From an uncultured Oscillospiraceae bacterium (GTDB lineage Bacteria > Bacillota > Clostridia > Oscillospirales > Oscillospiraceae), in contig CAAFLE010000077.1 in the NCBI GenBank assembly GCA_900763675.1, positions 1 through 17,495 of the forward strand: DNA of 17,495 nt, given 5' to 3'. The notes beneath the pieces are model-generated. The model was not told where the DNA came from, did not search any database, and saw only the letters and a program-made list of their open reading frames with translations. Positions 5,672 to 13,649 of the stretch are shown here, one piece after another. How positions within the stretch are numbered: the stretch's first letter is position 1; every line of letters begins with the position of its first letter. The translations under genes were made by a program, and so were the position numbers.

Positions 5672-6439
5672 TCAGAAGCGGAACTCTGCCGCTTCGTCCG
5701 CCATAGCGAGAACACGGCGGCGGGCTTCCTCCATCGTCTCGGGTCTCGGCTCTGCCGGCGCTTCAATTGCCGCTTCGGCGAGAGCGCGTTCGCGCCGCCG
5801 CTCTTCGCGGACGGCGGCGGTGAGCGTGCCGCCGAGGAGCGCCGCGCCGCCGGCGAGCTTTACCAGCGCCGCGGCGGTCGAGTAGCCGGTCCAGACGAGC
5901 GGCAGCACCGCGTCAAGCGCGGCGAGCGCCGCCGCGCCGCCGAGAAGCCACCAGAGGTTTTTCTTTTTTACGAGATTCCGCAGCTTTTTCTCCGGGAATA
6001 TCGCCTTGAGAAACGCCAGAAATCCCGCTGCGAGCGAAAGCGCCGTTACGCCCCAGCCGAGAAACGCCGCCGCGGCCGTAGGAAGCGCCGCGCCGAGCAG
6101 CGCCGTGAGTCCCGACGCCGTGAGCCATGCCGCGCCGCCGATTCCGGCGGCGACGAGAAGCCGTGCACCAAGCGGCAGCCGGGCAAACCACGCCGCGGTG
6201 CGCTGCGCCTTTTTCTTTTCCTCTTCGCTCACGGTATCCGCCGCGGCGTCCGGCGCGTCGCCGCCCGATGCGCCGAGCGGCACGGTCTCCACGATGGGCG
6301 TCGGGAAATCCTCCGCACCGTCGTCAAACACCCCGTCATCCGGCAGTATGCCGCCGACCATCACACCGGCGCTTGCGACCGCCGCGACGGTCGCCGCCGT
6401 CGCCTGCCGTTTGAGCTTTTCGCGTTTGCTGTGTTCCAT
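5672..6439 (-). CDS. hypothetical multi-pass membrane protein
   Basis: I do not recognise this 255-residue, alanine/glycine-rich protein. A basic N-terminus (HSKREKLKRQ) leads into a hydrophobic segment at about 13-31. There follows an acidic low-complexity linker (about 33-75, with DDGVFDDGAEDF), then three or four hydrophobic segments between about 88 and 210, and a charged helical tail rich in Arg and Glu. Lys-rich stretches (KKNLWW, PEKKLRNLVKKK) lie between helices. The start is six bases after the fumarase stop with only GAAAAG upstream, implying translational coupling. It ends directly at a terminator. The bias to Ala and Gly may partly reflect high GC. Nothing ties it to fumarase function beyond position. 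Confidence 0.72.
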   Translation of the reverse strand: MEHSKREKLKRQATAATVAAVASAGVMVGGILPDDGVFDDGAEDFPTPIVETVPLGASGGDAPDAAADTVSEEEKKKAQRTAAWFARLPLGARLLVAAGIGGAAWLTASGLTALLGAALPTAAAAFLGWGVTALSLAAGFLAFLKAIFPEKKLRNLVKKKNLWWLLGGAAALAALDAVLPLVWTGYSTAAALVKLAGGAALLGGTLTAAVREERRRERALAEAAIEAPAEPRPETMEEARRRVLAMADEAAEFRF

Positions 6440-6445
6440 GGCTTT

Positions 6446-7831
6446 TCAGACCATCTTTTCGGGACGGTACGCCGCGTCGAACGCCTCCGCCGTCATGTAG
6501 CCGAGCCGCAGGCAGCTCTCGCGCAGCGTGAGATTTTCCCGGTGGGCGAGCTTTGCGACCTCGGCGGCACGCTCGTAGCCGATGTGCGGCGTGAGCGCCG
6601 TGACGAGCATGAGCGAGCGCTCCATATTCTCCGCCATTCTCTCCCGGTTGGCGCGGATGCCCGCGGCGCAGCGCTCGTTGAACGACGCGACGGACGCGCC
6701 GAGCAGGCGCACGGATTGCAGGAAGTTATAAATGCACACCGGCAGAAATACGTTCAGCTCAAAGTTGCCCTGCGATGCGGCGAGACTCACGGCGGTATCG
6801 TTGCCGATCACCTGCACCGCCGTCATCGTCACCTGCTCGCACTGGGTCGGGTTGACCTTGCCGGGCATAATGGACGAGCCGGGTTCGTTTTCGGGAATGG
6901 CGATCTCGCCGAGACCGCAGCGCGGTCCCGAGGCGAGCCAGCGGACGTCATTGGCGATCTTCATCATATCGCACGCGAGCGCCTTGAGAGCGCCGTGGGC
7001 GAACACCAGCTCGGAGCGCGACGAGAGCGCATGGAATTTATTTTCCGCCGTAACGAACGGCTGGGCGGTGAGCGCGGCGACACGCTCCGCGGCGGCTTCT
7101 GCAAAGCCCGCCGGGGCGTTCAGCCCCGTACCGACGGCGGTGCCGCCGAGCGCCAGAGAGCGCAGCGGCACGAGCGCGGCGCGGAGCATTTCCATATCCT
7201 TCTCCACGCTGGAGCGCCAGCCGGAAATTTCCTGCGAGAAGCGCAGCGGCACGGCGTCCTGCAAATGCGTTCTGCCGACCTTCAGCACGTCCTCGTTCTC
7301 CTTCTCCAGCCGGCAGAACGTCTGCACAAGCGCTTCGCACGCGGGCAGGAGGTCGTTCTCCACGGCGAGAACGGCGGCGATATGCATCGCCGTCGGGAAC
7401 GTGTCGTTCGAGGACTGCGACATATTCACGTCGTCGTTCGGGTGCAGCAGCTTTTTCCCGGCAAGGGCGTTGCCGCGGTTGGCAATGACCTCGTTGACGT
7501 TCATGTTCGACTGCGTGCCGCTGCCGGTCTGAAACACGACGAGCGGAAAGTTCCCGTCGAGCTGCCCGGCAAGAATTTCGTCGCACACCGCAGAAATAAC
7601 GGCGCACTTCTCCTCCGTCATGCGCTGCGGCTGCACGGCGCGGTTTGCCTGCGCCGCCGCCTTTTTCAGCACGGCAAAGGCGCGGAGGATCTCCTCGGGC
7701 ATCGTTTCGTGACCCGCGCCGACCGGGAAATTCCGGCGGCTGCGCTCGGTCTGCGCTCCCCAGTATTTGTCCGCGGGAACGGCGATCTCGCCCATCGAAT
7801 CATGTTCGATGCGTACTTTTTCTTCCGACAT
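6446..7831 (-). CDS. fumC: class II fumarate hydratase
   Basis: Cytosolic, cofactor-free homotetramer that interconverts fumarate and L-malate; at 461 residues it is the normal family length. The superfamily signature GSSIMPGKVNP is at 318-328 and contains the catalytic serine loop. TGSGTQSNMNVNEV (102-115) and SSNDTFPTAMH (140-150) are the other two conserved regions, and His189 in GRTHLQDA is the usual general-acid/base position. Aspartase shares this fold, but the overall pattern (FQTGSGTQSNMN, GSSIMPGKVNPTQCE) fits fumarase C better. The chosen ATG has AGAGAGGAAATTCGCC before it; the open frame extends further upstream without a ribosome binding site. A hairpin lies between it and the upstream DegV gene. 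Confidence 0.93.
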   Translation of the reverse strand: MSEEKVRIEHDSMGEIAVPADKYWGAQTERSRRNFPVGAGHETMPEEILRAFAVLKKAAAQANRAVQPQRMTEEKCAVISAVCDEILAGQLDGNFPLVVFQTGSGTQSNMNVNEVIANRGNALAGKKLLHPNDDVNMSQSSNDTFPTAMHIAAVLAVENDLLPACEALVQTFCRLEKENEDVLKVGRTHLQDAVPLRFSQEISGWRSSVEKDMEMLRAALVPLRSLALGGTAVGTGLNAPAGFAEAAAERVAALTAQPFVTAENKFHALSSRSELVFAHGALKALACDMMKIANDVRWLASGPRCGLGEIAIPENEPGSSIMPGKVNPTQCEQVTMTAVQVIGNDTAVSLAASQGNFELNVFLPVCIYNFLQSVRLLGASVASFNERCAAGIRANRERMAENMERSLMLVTALTPHIGYERAAEVAKLAHRENLTLRESCLRLGYMTAEAFDAAYRPEKMV

Positions 7832-7868
7832 GGCGAATTTCCTCTCTTTGGTAGAAATAAAGCGGAAA

Positions 7869-7888
7869 GGCGGGGCTTTCGCCCCGCC
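7869..7888 (-). terminator. hairpin between degV and fumC
   Basis: A perfect 8-bp stem, GGCGGGGC / GCCCCGCC, has a GAAA tetraloop on the minus strand. It lies just after the DegV stop. The following tract (TTTCCGCTTTATTT) is only partly T-rich, so it may be leaky and let transcription run into fumC, which has no obvious promoter of its own. Confidence 0.6.
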
Positions 7889-7893
7889 GGGTT

Positions 7894-8778
7894 TTATTTG
7901 GGTTGGCGCCCGTTGCAGAGGTAGAACACCGTCAGCAGACCGGGACCGCAGTGAGCGCCGATGACAACGCCGAGCGCCGTGATCGTGATCTCGCCGACCT
8001 GCGGATACGCCTTGCGGATCTCGTCGCGCACCCATTCGGCGTCTGCAACGCAGTCCGCCTGCAGAATGTGGACCTCCGTTCCGGTCGGGTCGCACTCGCT
8101 GAAGTCGTGCAGCACGCCGTCGCGGATGGCACGCAGCGCCGCCTTGCGGCCGCGCACCTTCTGCGCCACGTCAAGCGTACCGGCGTCCGGCACATACAGC
8201 ACGGGCTTGATGTCCAGAATGGAGCCGACGAGCGCCGCGCTGTTCGACACGCGCCCGCCCTCCTTGAGGTAGTTGAGATCGTCCACGGTGAACCGGTGGG
8301 CGATGCGGAGCTTGTTCTCCTCGCCCCAGGCGACGACCTCGTCAAAGCTCGCGCCCGCTTCCTTGCGGCGCACCATGTTCATCACGAGCAGTCCCAGCCC
8401 GCCGGAGATACAGAGCGTGTCCATCACGTACAGCCGCCGGTCGGGATACTCCTCGCGCAGCCGCTCCGCCGCCTTGTTCGCGTTGACGAACGACACGGAC
8501 ATTTTCTGCGACATATCAAGGAAAATGACGTCCTTCCCCTCGTCAAGGAACGGCTTGAGGAAGTCGTAATACACAAACTCGTTGATCATGGACGTGTGCA
8601 GCTTATCGCCGCGGCGCATACCGGCATATACGGCGGCGCGGGTCTCCTCGCGGCAGTCGTCGGTCTGCGGCTCGTCGTTAACGGTGTAGGAATACGCGAT
8701 AAACGGCACGTTATGCTCCTCCAGCCACGTGCGGGGCAGATCGGAGGTGGATGAGGTGGCAATGATGTAGTCGGACAT
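7894..8778 (-). CDS. DegV family fatty-acid-binding protein
   Basis: A 294-residue soluble protein of the DegV family, which binds a fatty acid between two domains. In Firmicutes such proteins can serve as FakB subunits, presenting fatty acids to the kinase FakA. Family features are the N-terminal ATSSTSDLP strand-loop, KLHTSMIN (the ligand-contacting Thr-Ser motif), DTLCISGGLGLLV, and the C-terminal LGVVIGAHCGPGLL. Two ATGs are six bases apart; the second is chosen because AAAGGG is 7 bases from it and only 1 from the first. It follows the DUF1002 gene by 24 bases, so they are probably co-transcribed. No fakA is in the window. Confidence 0.9.
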   Translation of the reverse strand: MSDYIIATSSTSDLPRTWLEEHNVPFIAYSYTVNDEPQTDDCREETRAAVYAGMRRGDKLHTSMINEFVYYDFLKPFLDEGKDVIFLDMSQKMSVSFVNANKAAERLREEYPDRRLYVMDTLCISGGLGLLVMNMVRRKEAGASFDEVVAWGEENKLRIAHRFTVDDLNYLKEGGRVSNSAALVGSILDIKPVLYVPDAGTLDVAQKVRGRKAALRAIRDGVLHDFSECDPTGTEVHILQADCVADAEWVRDEIRKAYPQVGEITITALGVVIGAHCGPGLLTVFYLCNGRQPK

Positions 8779-8802
8779 GGTCATACCCTTTCTCTAAGTG
8801 AT

Positions 8803-9642
8803 TTATTCGCCGAACAGCGTGGTGAGCGTGCCGCCGAGACGGCGGAAAAAGCCGCGCACCCGGTCCCAGACCGTTCCGGCGGCGGACAGGGCGGATTCGC
8901 CGTTTTCGCGGAGCCGCTCCACCGTTTCGGGCAGGTCCTGCACCCGTTCGGGCAGGCGGAGATTCTGCAGCTTGCGGAAAAGGTCGGCAAGCTGCTGCGT
9001 CTGCGCATCGTTGAGCGTGATGCCGCGCTGCGAGCCGATGGAGCGGATGCGCTCGCGCAGCTCATCGTCGGAGAGCGCCGACAGCTCGTCAAAAAAGCCG
9101 TTCATATCGTCCAGCAGCTCTTCGAGCTTCGATGCGTCGATCTCATCTTCCAGCGCAAGCGTTTCGCGCAGCGCCGCGGCGGACGCTTCCCGCGCCTCCG
9201 GCGCGATGGGCATACACGTGAGCGTTTCATACGCCCGGAACACCGCGGGCAGGAGCGCCAGAGCGTCCGTCTCCTCGCTCGCGGCGGCGCGGATCTCCGC
9301 GTCCGTGACACCGGCGGCGGTCAGCGCGGCGGTGATCGCCGTTTCCGCGCCGGTGATGTTCGTGAGCGAGAGCGAAAGCCCCGCTCCGGCTTCCCGGACG
9401 GTGAGATATACGCCGATGTGCGCGGCGCTGTCCGGCGCGTCGGAGAAGTACGCCGCCGCGTCCTGCGCGGAGAGCGTCAGCTCCATCGCGGCGCCGCGCT
9501 CCACGCCGAGCGCGGCGAAAATGCCGTCGGTCTCGCCGAGCGTCAGCTCCTCGCCGAGGACAACGCAGCTGTCCCCCGGCACGGCGAGCGCCGCCGTGGT
9601 GAGAAGCGCCGCGGCAAGAAGAAACAGGATAAAGCGTTTCAA
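8803..9642 (-). CDS. DUF1002 (YpuA-like) exported protein
   Basis: A 279-residue protein starting with a Sec signal peptide (KRFILFLLAAALLTTAALA, cleavage near residue 20). The mature part resembles Bacillus YpuA, DUF1002: VVLGEELTLGETDGIFAALG, then alternating Thr/Ala segments with LTAAGVTDAEI, and a helical second half with GITLNDAQTQQLADLFRKLQ. YpuA function is not established; location outside the membrane or at the cell surface is inferred. The start is TTG (complement of CAA at 9640-9642), because AGGAGG lies 11 bases upstream and no ATG gives an intact signal peptide. The short C-terminal hydrophobic stretch (FFRRLGGTLTTLFGE) may be amphipathic. Confidence 0.85.
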   Translation of the reverse strand: MKRFILFLLAAALLTTAALAVPGDSCVVLGEELTLGETDGIFAALGVERGAAMELTLSAQDAAAYFSDAPDSAAHIGVYLTVREAGAGLSLSLTNITGAETAITAALTAAGVTDAEIRAAASEETDALALLPAVFRAYETLTCMPIAPEAREASAAALRETLALEDEIDASKLEELLDDMNGFFDELSALSDDELRERIRSIGSQRGITLNDAQTQQLADLFRKLQNLRLPERVQDLPETVERLRENGESALSAAGTVWDRVRGFFRRLGGTLTTLFGE

Positions 9643-9660
9643 GAAATCTAAATCCTCCTG

Positions 9661-9699
9661 AAAAGCAAAACAGCCCCGCGGCGTTACGGGCGCGGGCTG
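9661..9699 (-). terminator. intrinsic terminator of the murA operon
   Basis: A GC-rich stem (CAGCCCGCG pairing with CGCGGGGCTG, one bulged base) and a 10-base loop are followed on the minus strand by TTTTGCTTTT. It sits 12 bases after the cyclophilin stop and immediately before the DUF1002 ribosome binding site, leaving little space for a separate DUF1002 promoter. Confidence 0.82.
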
Positions 9700-9710
9700 C
9701 TTTGCGCGTC

Positions 9711-10289
9711 TCAGCCGAACACCTTGACGCTTGTGATGACCGGCTGGTTTGTCTCGGCGATAAAGCCGTCCGCGCCGGTGACCTGAACGCTCGCGGCGAT
9801 CTGGTCCACGATGTCCATGCCGCTCACGACATAGCCGAACACGGCGAAATCGCCGTCGAGATACGTCGCGTCGTTTTGCAGAATGAAGAACTGGCAGGTG
9901 CCGCTGTTCTTATCCGTGCCGCGTGCCATGCCGATGGCGCCGCGGGTCATGGACAGCGGGTTGTTGAAGCCGTTGGAGGTAAATTCGCCGTTTACGGTCG
10001 TGCTTGCCTTGCCGGTGCCGTTCTTGTTCGGGCAGCCGCCGTAAATGGCGAAGCCGTTGATAACGCGGTAGATGGTCAAGTTGTTGTAAAAGCCCTTTTT
10101 GGCGAGATTGAGGAACTGGGAAGCCGTCTGGGGGGCGCTGTCGGCGTCCACCTCGATGCGGAAGGTGCCGTAATTGTTGACGGTGACCTCCACCTCATGC
10201 TTTCCGGTCCAGGTCTTGCTGCCGCCGCAGCCGGCGAGAACGCTCGCCGCCATCAGCAGCGCCAGCAGAAACGCGATTTTTCTTTTCAT
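9711..10289 (-). CDS. lipoprotein cyclophilin-type peptidyl-prolyl isomerase
   Basis: A 192-residue cyclophilin-fold protein exported and lipid-anchored: signal peptide residues 1-20, with lipobox LAGC placing the lipidated cysteine at 21. It would assist folding of proteins outside the membrane. Family motifs are KGFYNNLTIYRVINGFAIYG, NPLSMTRGAIGMAR and CQFFILQNDATYLDGDFAVFG. The catalytic arginine is kept (Arg75), as is Phe80, but the following Met and Gln of human CypA are Ala81 and Tyr83, so activity may be reduced or specificity altered. ATG follows GGAGGTTTGACCC. It is the last gene of the murA operon, 43 bases after the phosphoglucomutase stop, and ends at a terminator. Confidence 0.9.
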   Translation of the reverse strand: MKRKIAFLLALLMAASVLAGCGGSKTWTGKHEVEVTVNNYGTFRIEVDADSAPQTASQFLNLAKKGFYNNLTIYRVINGFAIYGGCPNKNGTGKASTTVNGEFTSNGFNNPLSMTRGAIGMARGTDKNSGTCQFFILQNDATYLDGDFAVFGYVVSGMDIVDQIAASVQVTGADGFIAETNQPVITSVKVFG

Positions 10290-10332
10290 GGGTCAAACCT
10301 CCGTTTCCAAAGAAATTCGGGTCTCAAATCGT

Positions 10333-12063
10333 TTATTTTTTATCGGCGAGCGACCGGGCGTAGTCGGCGAAACGGGTCTTTTTCGCCTGGCACTCCTCGG
10401 CGCTGCCGCCTCTTGCCAGAACATACAGCTTGATCTTCGGCTCCGTGCCGGACGGGCGGACGACGAGCGCCGAGCCGTCGTTCAGCTCAAAGTACAGCAC
10501 GTTGCTGCCGGAGATGGGCGTCTTTTCCACAACGCCGAGACCGGGGATCACAACATCGCCGGTCTGGTAGTCGCGCACGCGGGTGACCGGCACGCCGCCG
10601 ATCTCCGCCGGTGCGTTCGTCCGCAGCGACGCCATGAGCGCACGCATCTCGCCGAGACCGTCCACGCCGTACATGAAGAGATTCACCGTCTCCTCGCTGT
10701 AGTAGCCGTACTTTTTGTACAGCTCGTCGATCGCGTCGATGAGCGTCATGCCGCGGTCGTAGTAGTACGCCGCCATCTCCGTCGCCATCATGGAGGCGGT
10801 CACGGCGTCCTTGTCGCGGACGTAATCGCCCATCATGTAGCCGTAGCTTTCCTCGAAGGCGAGGATATACTCGTAATTGCCCTTTTCCTTGTACTCGGCG
10901 AGCTTTTCCGCCATGAATTTGAAGCCGGTAAACGTCGCTTCAAAGTGGACGTCGTTCATCTCGCAGATATGCTGGACCATCGTCGTGGTAACGATCGTGC
11001 TCAGCGCGGCGGGATGCTCCGGCATCGTGCCGGCGGCGCGGCGGGCATGGATGATGTAGTCGAGCAGCAGGCATCCCATCTGGTTGCCGGTGATGGGGAT
11101 GTACTCGTCGCCGCGGCGTGCCATAACGCCGATGCGGTCGCTGTCGGGGTCGGTGCCGATGATGAGGTCGCTGTTGACCTTCTTGGCAAGGTCAATGGCG
11201 AGATAGAAGCCCTCCGGGTTTTCCGGGTTGGGGCTTTTCACGGTGGGGAAGTTGCCATCGAGCACCATCTGCTCCTCGACGGGGTAAAGGTGCTTGAGTC
11301 CCAGCCGGTGCAGCGCCTCCGGAACGAGCTTCCAGCCGCAGCCGTGGAACGGCGTATATACGACGCGGAAATCGTCGGCGACCTTTGCGACGACATCGCG
11401 GTTGATCGCCTGCGCCTCGACATTCTGCAAAAACGCCTCGTCGGTCTCCTCGCCCATCCATTCGATCATGCCCTTGGCGAGCGCTTCGTCAAAGTCCATG
11501 CGGCGGGGCGAGCGGAAAATGTCGGAATTTTCCATGCGGCGGGCGATCTCGGCGGCGTGCTGCGGGGGGAGCTGCGCTCCGTCCGACCAGTAGACCTTAT
11601 AGCCGTTGTACTCCTTGGGGTTGTGGCTGGCGGTCACGTTGATGCCCGCCTCCGCGCCGTAGTGCCGGATGGCAAAGCTCAACTCCGGCGTCGGGCGCAG
11701 GGATTCAAAAATGCGCACATGGACGCCGTTTGCCGCCATGATCGCGGCAGCCTCGCGGGCAAACGCCATGCTGTTGTTGCGGCAGTCGTGGCAGACGCAC
11801 ACGCCGCGCTTCATCGCCTCGGCGCCCTCGGCGACGATCAGCTCGGCAAACGCTTGCGTCGCGTGGCGGATAACGTGGATGTTCATGCGGTTCGTGCCGA
11901 GTCCCATAATGCCGCGCAGACCGGCGGTGCCGAATACGAGCGGGGCATAGAACCGGTCCTCGATCTCCTTGTCGTTATCGCGGATGGCGTCAAGCTCTTT
12001 CCATTCCTCTTCGCTCAGCGCCGGGCTGTTGAGCCATTTTTCATAGGTTTCCCGCCAGGTCAT
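10333..12063 (-). CDS. phosphoglucomutase/phosphomannomutase
   Basis: Alpha-D-phosphohexomutase that interconverts sugar 1- and 6-phosphates through a phosphoserine enzyme, feeding glycolysis or nucleotide-sugar synthesis. At 576 residues it fits the large PgcA-type bacterial branch rather than GlmM (about 450). Motifs in order: FGTAGLRGIMG (44-54), active-site TASHNPKEYNGYK with Ser146, the metal loop DPDSDR (305-310), the sugar-specificity loop FEESYGY at about 400, and the C-terminal phosphate loop PSGTEPKIKLY. Glucose versus mannose preference is not certain. Its ATG overlaps the stop of the upstream gene by four bases (ATGA), so the two are translationally coupled. Confidence 0.93.
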   Translation of the reverse strand: MTWRETYEKWLNSPALSEEEWKELDAIRDNDKEIEDRFYAPLVFGTAGLRGIMGLGTNRMNIHVIRHATQAFAELIVAEGAEAMKRGVCVCHDCRNNSMAFAREAAAIMAANGVHVRIFESLRPTPELSFAIRHYGAEAGINVTASHNPKEYNGYKVYWSDGAQLPPQHAAEIARRMENSDIFRSPRRMDFDEALAKGMIEWMGEETDEAFLQNVEAQAINRDVVAKVADDFRVVYTPFHGCGWKLVPEALHRLGLKHLYPVEEQMVLDGNFPTVKSPNPENPEGFYLAIDLAKKVNSDLIIGTDPDSDRIGVMARRGDEYIPITGNQMGCLLLDYIIHARRAAGTMPEHPAALSTIVTTTMVQHICEMNDVHFEATFTGFKFMAEKLAEYKEKGNYEYILAFEESYGYMMGDYVRDKDAVTASMMATEMAAYYYDRGMTLIDAIDELYKKYGYYSEETVNLFMYGVDGLGEMRALMASLRTNAPAEIGGVPVTRVRDYQTGDVVIPGLGVVEKTPISGSNVLYFELNDGSALVVRPSGTEPKIKLYVLARGGSAEECQAKKTRFADYARSLADKK

Positions 12064-12392
12064 TGTTCTTCCTCCGTTTCATCGTCGGTCTCCCGGATCA
12101 GCTCGCAGGCGTCCGCCCACACCGAGGCGGGAACGAAAATATCAACGCCCGGTCCGCTCATACCGAGGATCAGCTTGCCGAATTGCCCGTCGTTGGGGTA
12201 CTGGCGCAGGCACGGAATGCCGAACGCCTCCAGCCGCGTGACAAGCATGGTCTCGTCCATGTCGATGCCCTTGCAGTGGCAGAGGTATACGGGCGGCTCC
12301 GGCTGTCCCGCTTCGTCCTTGGGCCAGCGCTCGTAAAGATCGCCGGGGAGCTGACGCCCCCACTCCGCCGATGCTTTTCCGGTTTCTTCCAT
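12060..12392 (-). CDS. small DUF2007-like protein
   Basis: A 110-residue acidic soluble protein. The core (VYLCHCKGIDMDETMLVTRL, then FGIPCLR and VDIFVPASVWADACELI) has the beta-alpha-beta pattern of the DUF2007 'putative signal-transducing' family: element swap, 'GIPC/GIPA', then a strand and a helix near the end. The assignment is by pattern only. Three cysteines are present, two close together in LCHC. The C-terminus is very acidic (RETDDETEEEQ). ATG follows GGGGAGACATC. Its stop overlaps the phosphoglucomutase start, so the pair is translationally coupled. Function unknown. Confidence 0.75.
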   Translation of the reverse strand: MEETGKASAEWGRQLPGDLYERWPKDEAGQPEPPVYLCHCKGIDMDETMLVTRLEAFGIPCLRQYPNDGQFGKLILGMSGPGVDIFVPASVWADACELIRETDDETEEEQ

Positions 12393-12420
12393 GATGTCTC
12401 CCCGCGGGTCTCGCCCGCTT

Positions 12421-12867
12421 TTATTTATGATATTTCCCGCCCTCGTTGATGTTGAAGGCGCGGTACATCTGCTCCAGAACCATGACCCGCGCCAGATGGT
12501 GCGGGAACGTCATGCGCGACATGGAAAGGCGAACGTCCGCGGCGCGTTTCACCTCGTCCGACAGCCCGTCCGAGCCGCCGATGAGAAAGCACACGCGGCT
12601 TTTGCCCTGCACGGCGCATTGTCCGAGAAGCGCGGCAATCTCCTCGCTCGAATAGCTCTTCCCCTCGATGCACAGCGCCACGACGAAAGCACCCGCGCCG
12701 ATGCGCGAGAGCATCGCCGCGCCGTCGCGCTTCGTGTCGCCGCTCTCCGGCAGTTCGAGGATCTCCAGCGCACAGTAGCGCTGCAAGCGTTTGTTATATT
12801 CTTCGCACGCGGCGGTATAAAAGCTCTCCTTGAGCTTGCCGGTGCAGATCAGTTGGACGCGCAGCAC
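12421..12867 (-). CDS. rlmH: 23S rRNA pseudouridine-1915 N3-methyltransferase RlmH
   Basis: SPOUT-fold homodimeric methyltransferase that uses SAM to modify pseudouridine 1915 in helix 69 of 23S rRNA. At 148 residues it is slightly shorter than the usual 155-160. Conserved segments are the glycine-rich knot loop FLIGGSDGLSDEV and the C-terminal signature SRMTFPHHLARVMVLEQMYR followed by AFNINEGGKYHK, ending in the family's typical YHK. It overlaps the end of walJ by 19 bases, matching the WalJ-RlmH neighbourhood seen in Bacillus and relatives. Confidence 0.95.
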   Translation of the reverse strand: MLRVQLICTGKLKESFYTAACEEYNKRLQRYCALEILELPESGDTKRDGAAMLSRIGAGAFVVALCIEGKSYSSEEIAALLGQCAVQGKSRVCFLIGGSDGLSDEVKRAADVRLSMSRMTFPHHLARVMVLEQMYRAFNINEGGKYHK

Positions 12868-13649
12868 GGCGTCACCTCCAGCTCCAGATCGCCCTCCGCC
12901 GGGGCGACGAGCAGCGTTACGGCGGAATAGCCTTCGCCGTCCAGCGCCTCGCGCACCGTCCGTTCGGCAAGCGACGGACGGTTATTCTCGCGGCTGAGAT
13001 GCCCGAGAATGAGCGTGCCGACGCCGCTTTTTGCAAGCGTACAGGCAAACGTGGCGCAGTCCGCGTTGGAAAGATGTCCCCGCTCAGATAAGATCCGGCG
13101 TTTGAGATAGACCGGGTACCGCCCGGTGCGGAGCATTTCGGGGTCGTGGTTCGCCTCAATCACCGCCGCGTCGCACCCGGCAAGCGCCGCAGTCATCGTT
13201 TCGGTCACGCAGCCGGTGTCGGTGCATAAGCCGAAGCGGGCGGATTTCCCCTCCAGAACATATCCTACGCTCTCGGGCGTGTCGTGCGGCGTCGGAAACG
13301 CGGTGAGCGTGAAATTTTTCAGCTCGACCGGCTCGCCGGGGATGATGGGGACAAGATGCTCCCCGATGCCCGCAACGGTGCGCTCCAGCTCATGCGCCAC
13401 AACCGGCGGCGCGTAGATGTGCAGGCGCTTTCCGTAGTATTTCAAAAGCATCGGCAGCGCCGCGGTATGGTCCGAATGTTCGTGCGTAATGAGAACGCCC
13501 GCCAGATCGTCCGGCGTGAGCGCCTGCCGGGCAAGCCCCGCCTTGATCCGGCGCAGGGAGATGCCCGCGTCGATCAGCACCGCCGTCCGCCCCTCCCGGA
13601 GCAGCAAGCAGTTCCCGCTCGAGCCGCTGGCAAAGGAAACAAAATTCAT
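12849..13649 (-). CDS. walJ: WalJ/YycJ family metallo-beta-lactamase-fold hydrolase
   Basis: A 266-residue MBL-fold protein. It opens with FASGSSGNCLLLREG, typical of YycJ/WalJ, followed by the zinc-binding motif THEHSDH (55-61), further metal ligands in PTPHDTPESVGY and CTDTGCVTE, and GHLSRENN near the end. WalJ (VicX) is linked to the WalRK cell-wall regulon in Firmicutes and to nuclease-like activities; its exact substrate is unsettled. Its ATG overlaps the murA stop by four bases and its end overlaps rlmH by 19, so murA, walJ and rlmH form a tight operon. No walRK genes are in this window. Confidence 0.92.
   Translation of the reverse strand: MNFVSFASGSSGNCLLLREGRTAVLIDAGISLRRIKAGLARQALTPDDLAGVLITHEHSDHTAALPMLLKYYGKRLHIYAPPVVAHELERTVAGIGEHLVPIIPGEPVELKNFTLTAFPTPHDTPESVGYVLEGKSARFGLCTDTGCVTETMTAALAGCDAAVIEANHDPEMLRTGRYPVYLKRRILSERGHLSNADCATFACTLAKSGVGTLILGHLSRENNRPSLAERTVREALDGEGYSAVTLLVAPAEGDLELEVTPCCASN

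Noticed and set aside
5651..7924. 757-codon plus-strand open frame opposite fumC
   Set aside because: It spans the terminator, the membrane protein and fumarase in antisense. There is no ribosome binding site and no protein-like pattern.
10174..12336. 720-codon plus-strand open frame opposite the phosphoglucomutase
   Set aside because: Shadow of a clear mutase gene with all active-site motifs.
12401..12418. Short GC-rich inverted repeat between rlmH and the DUF2007-like gene
   Set aside because: It overlaps the ribosome binding site area, has no T tract, and is short enough to occur by chance in GC-rich sequence.
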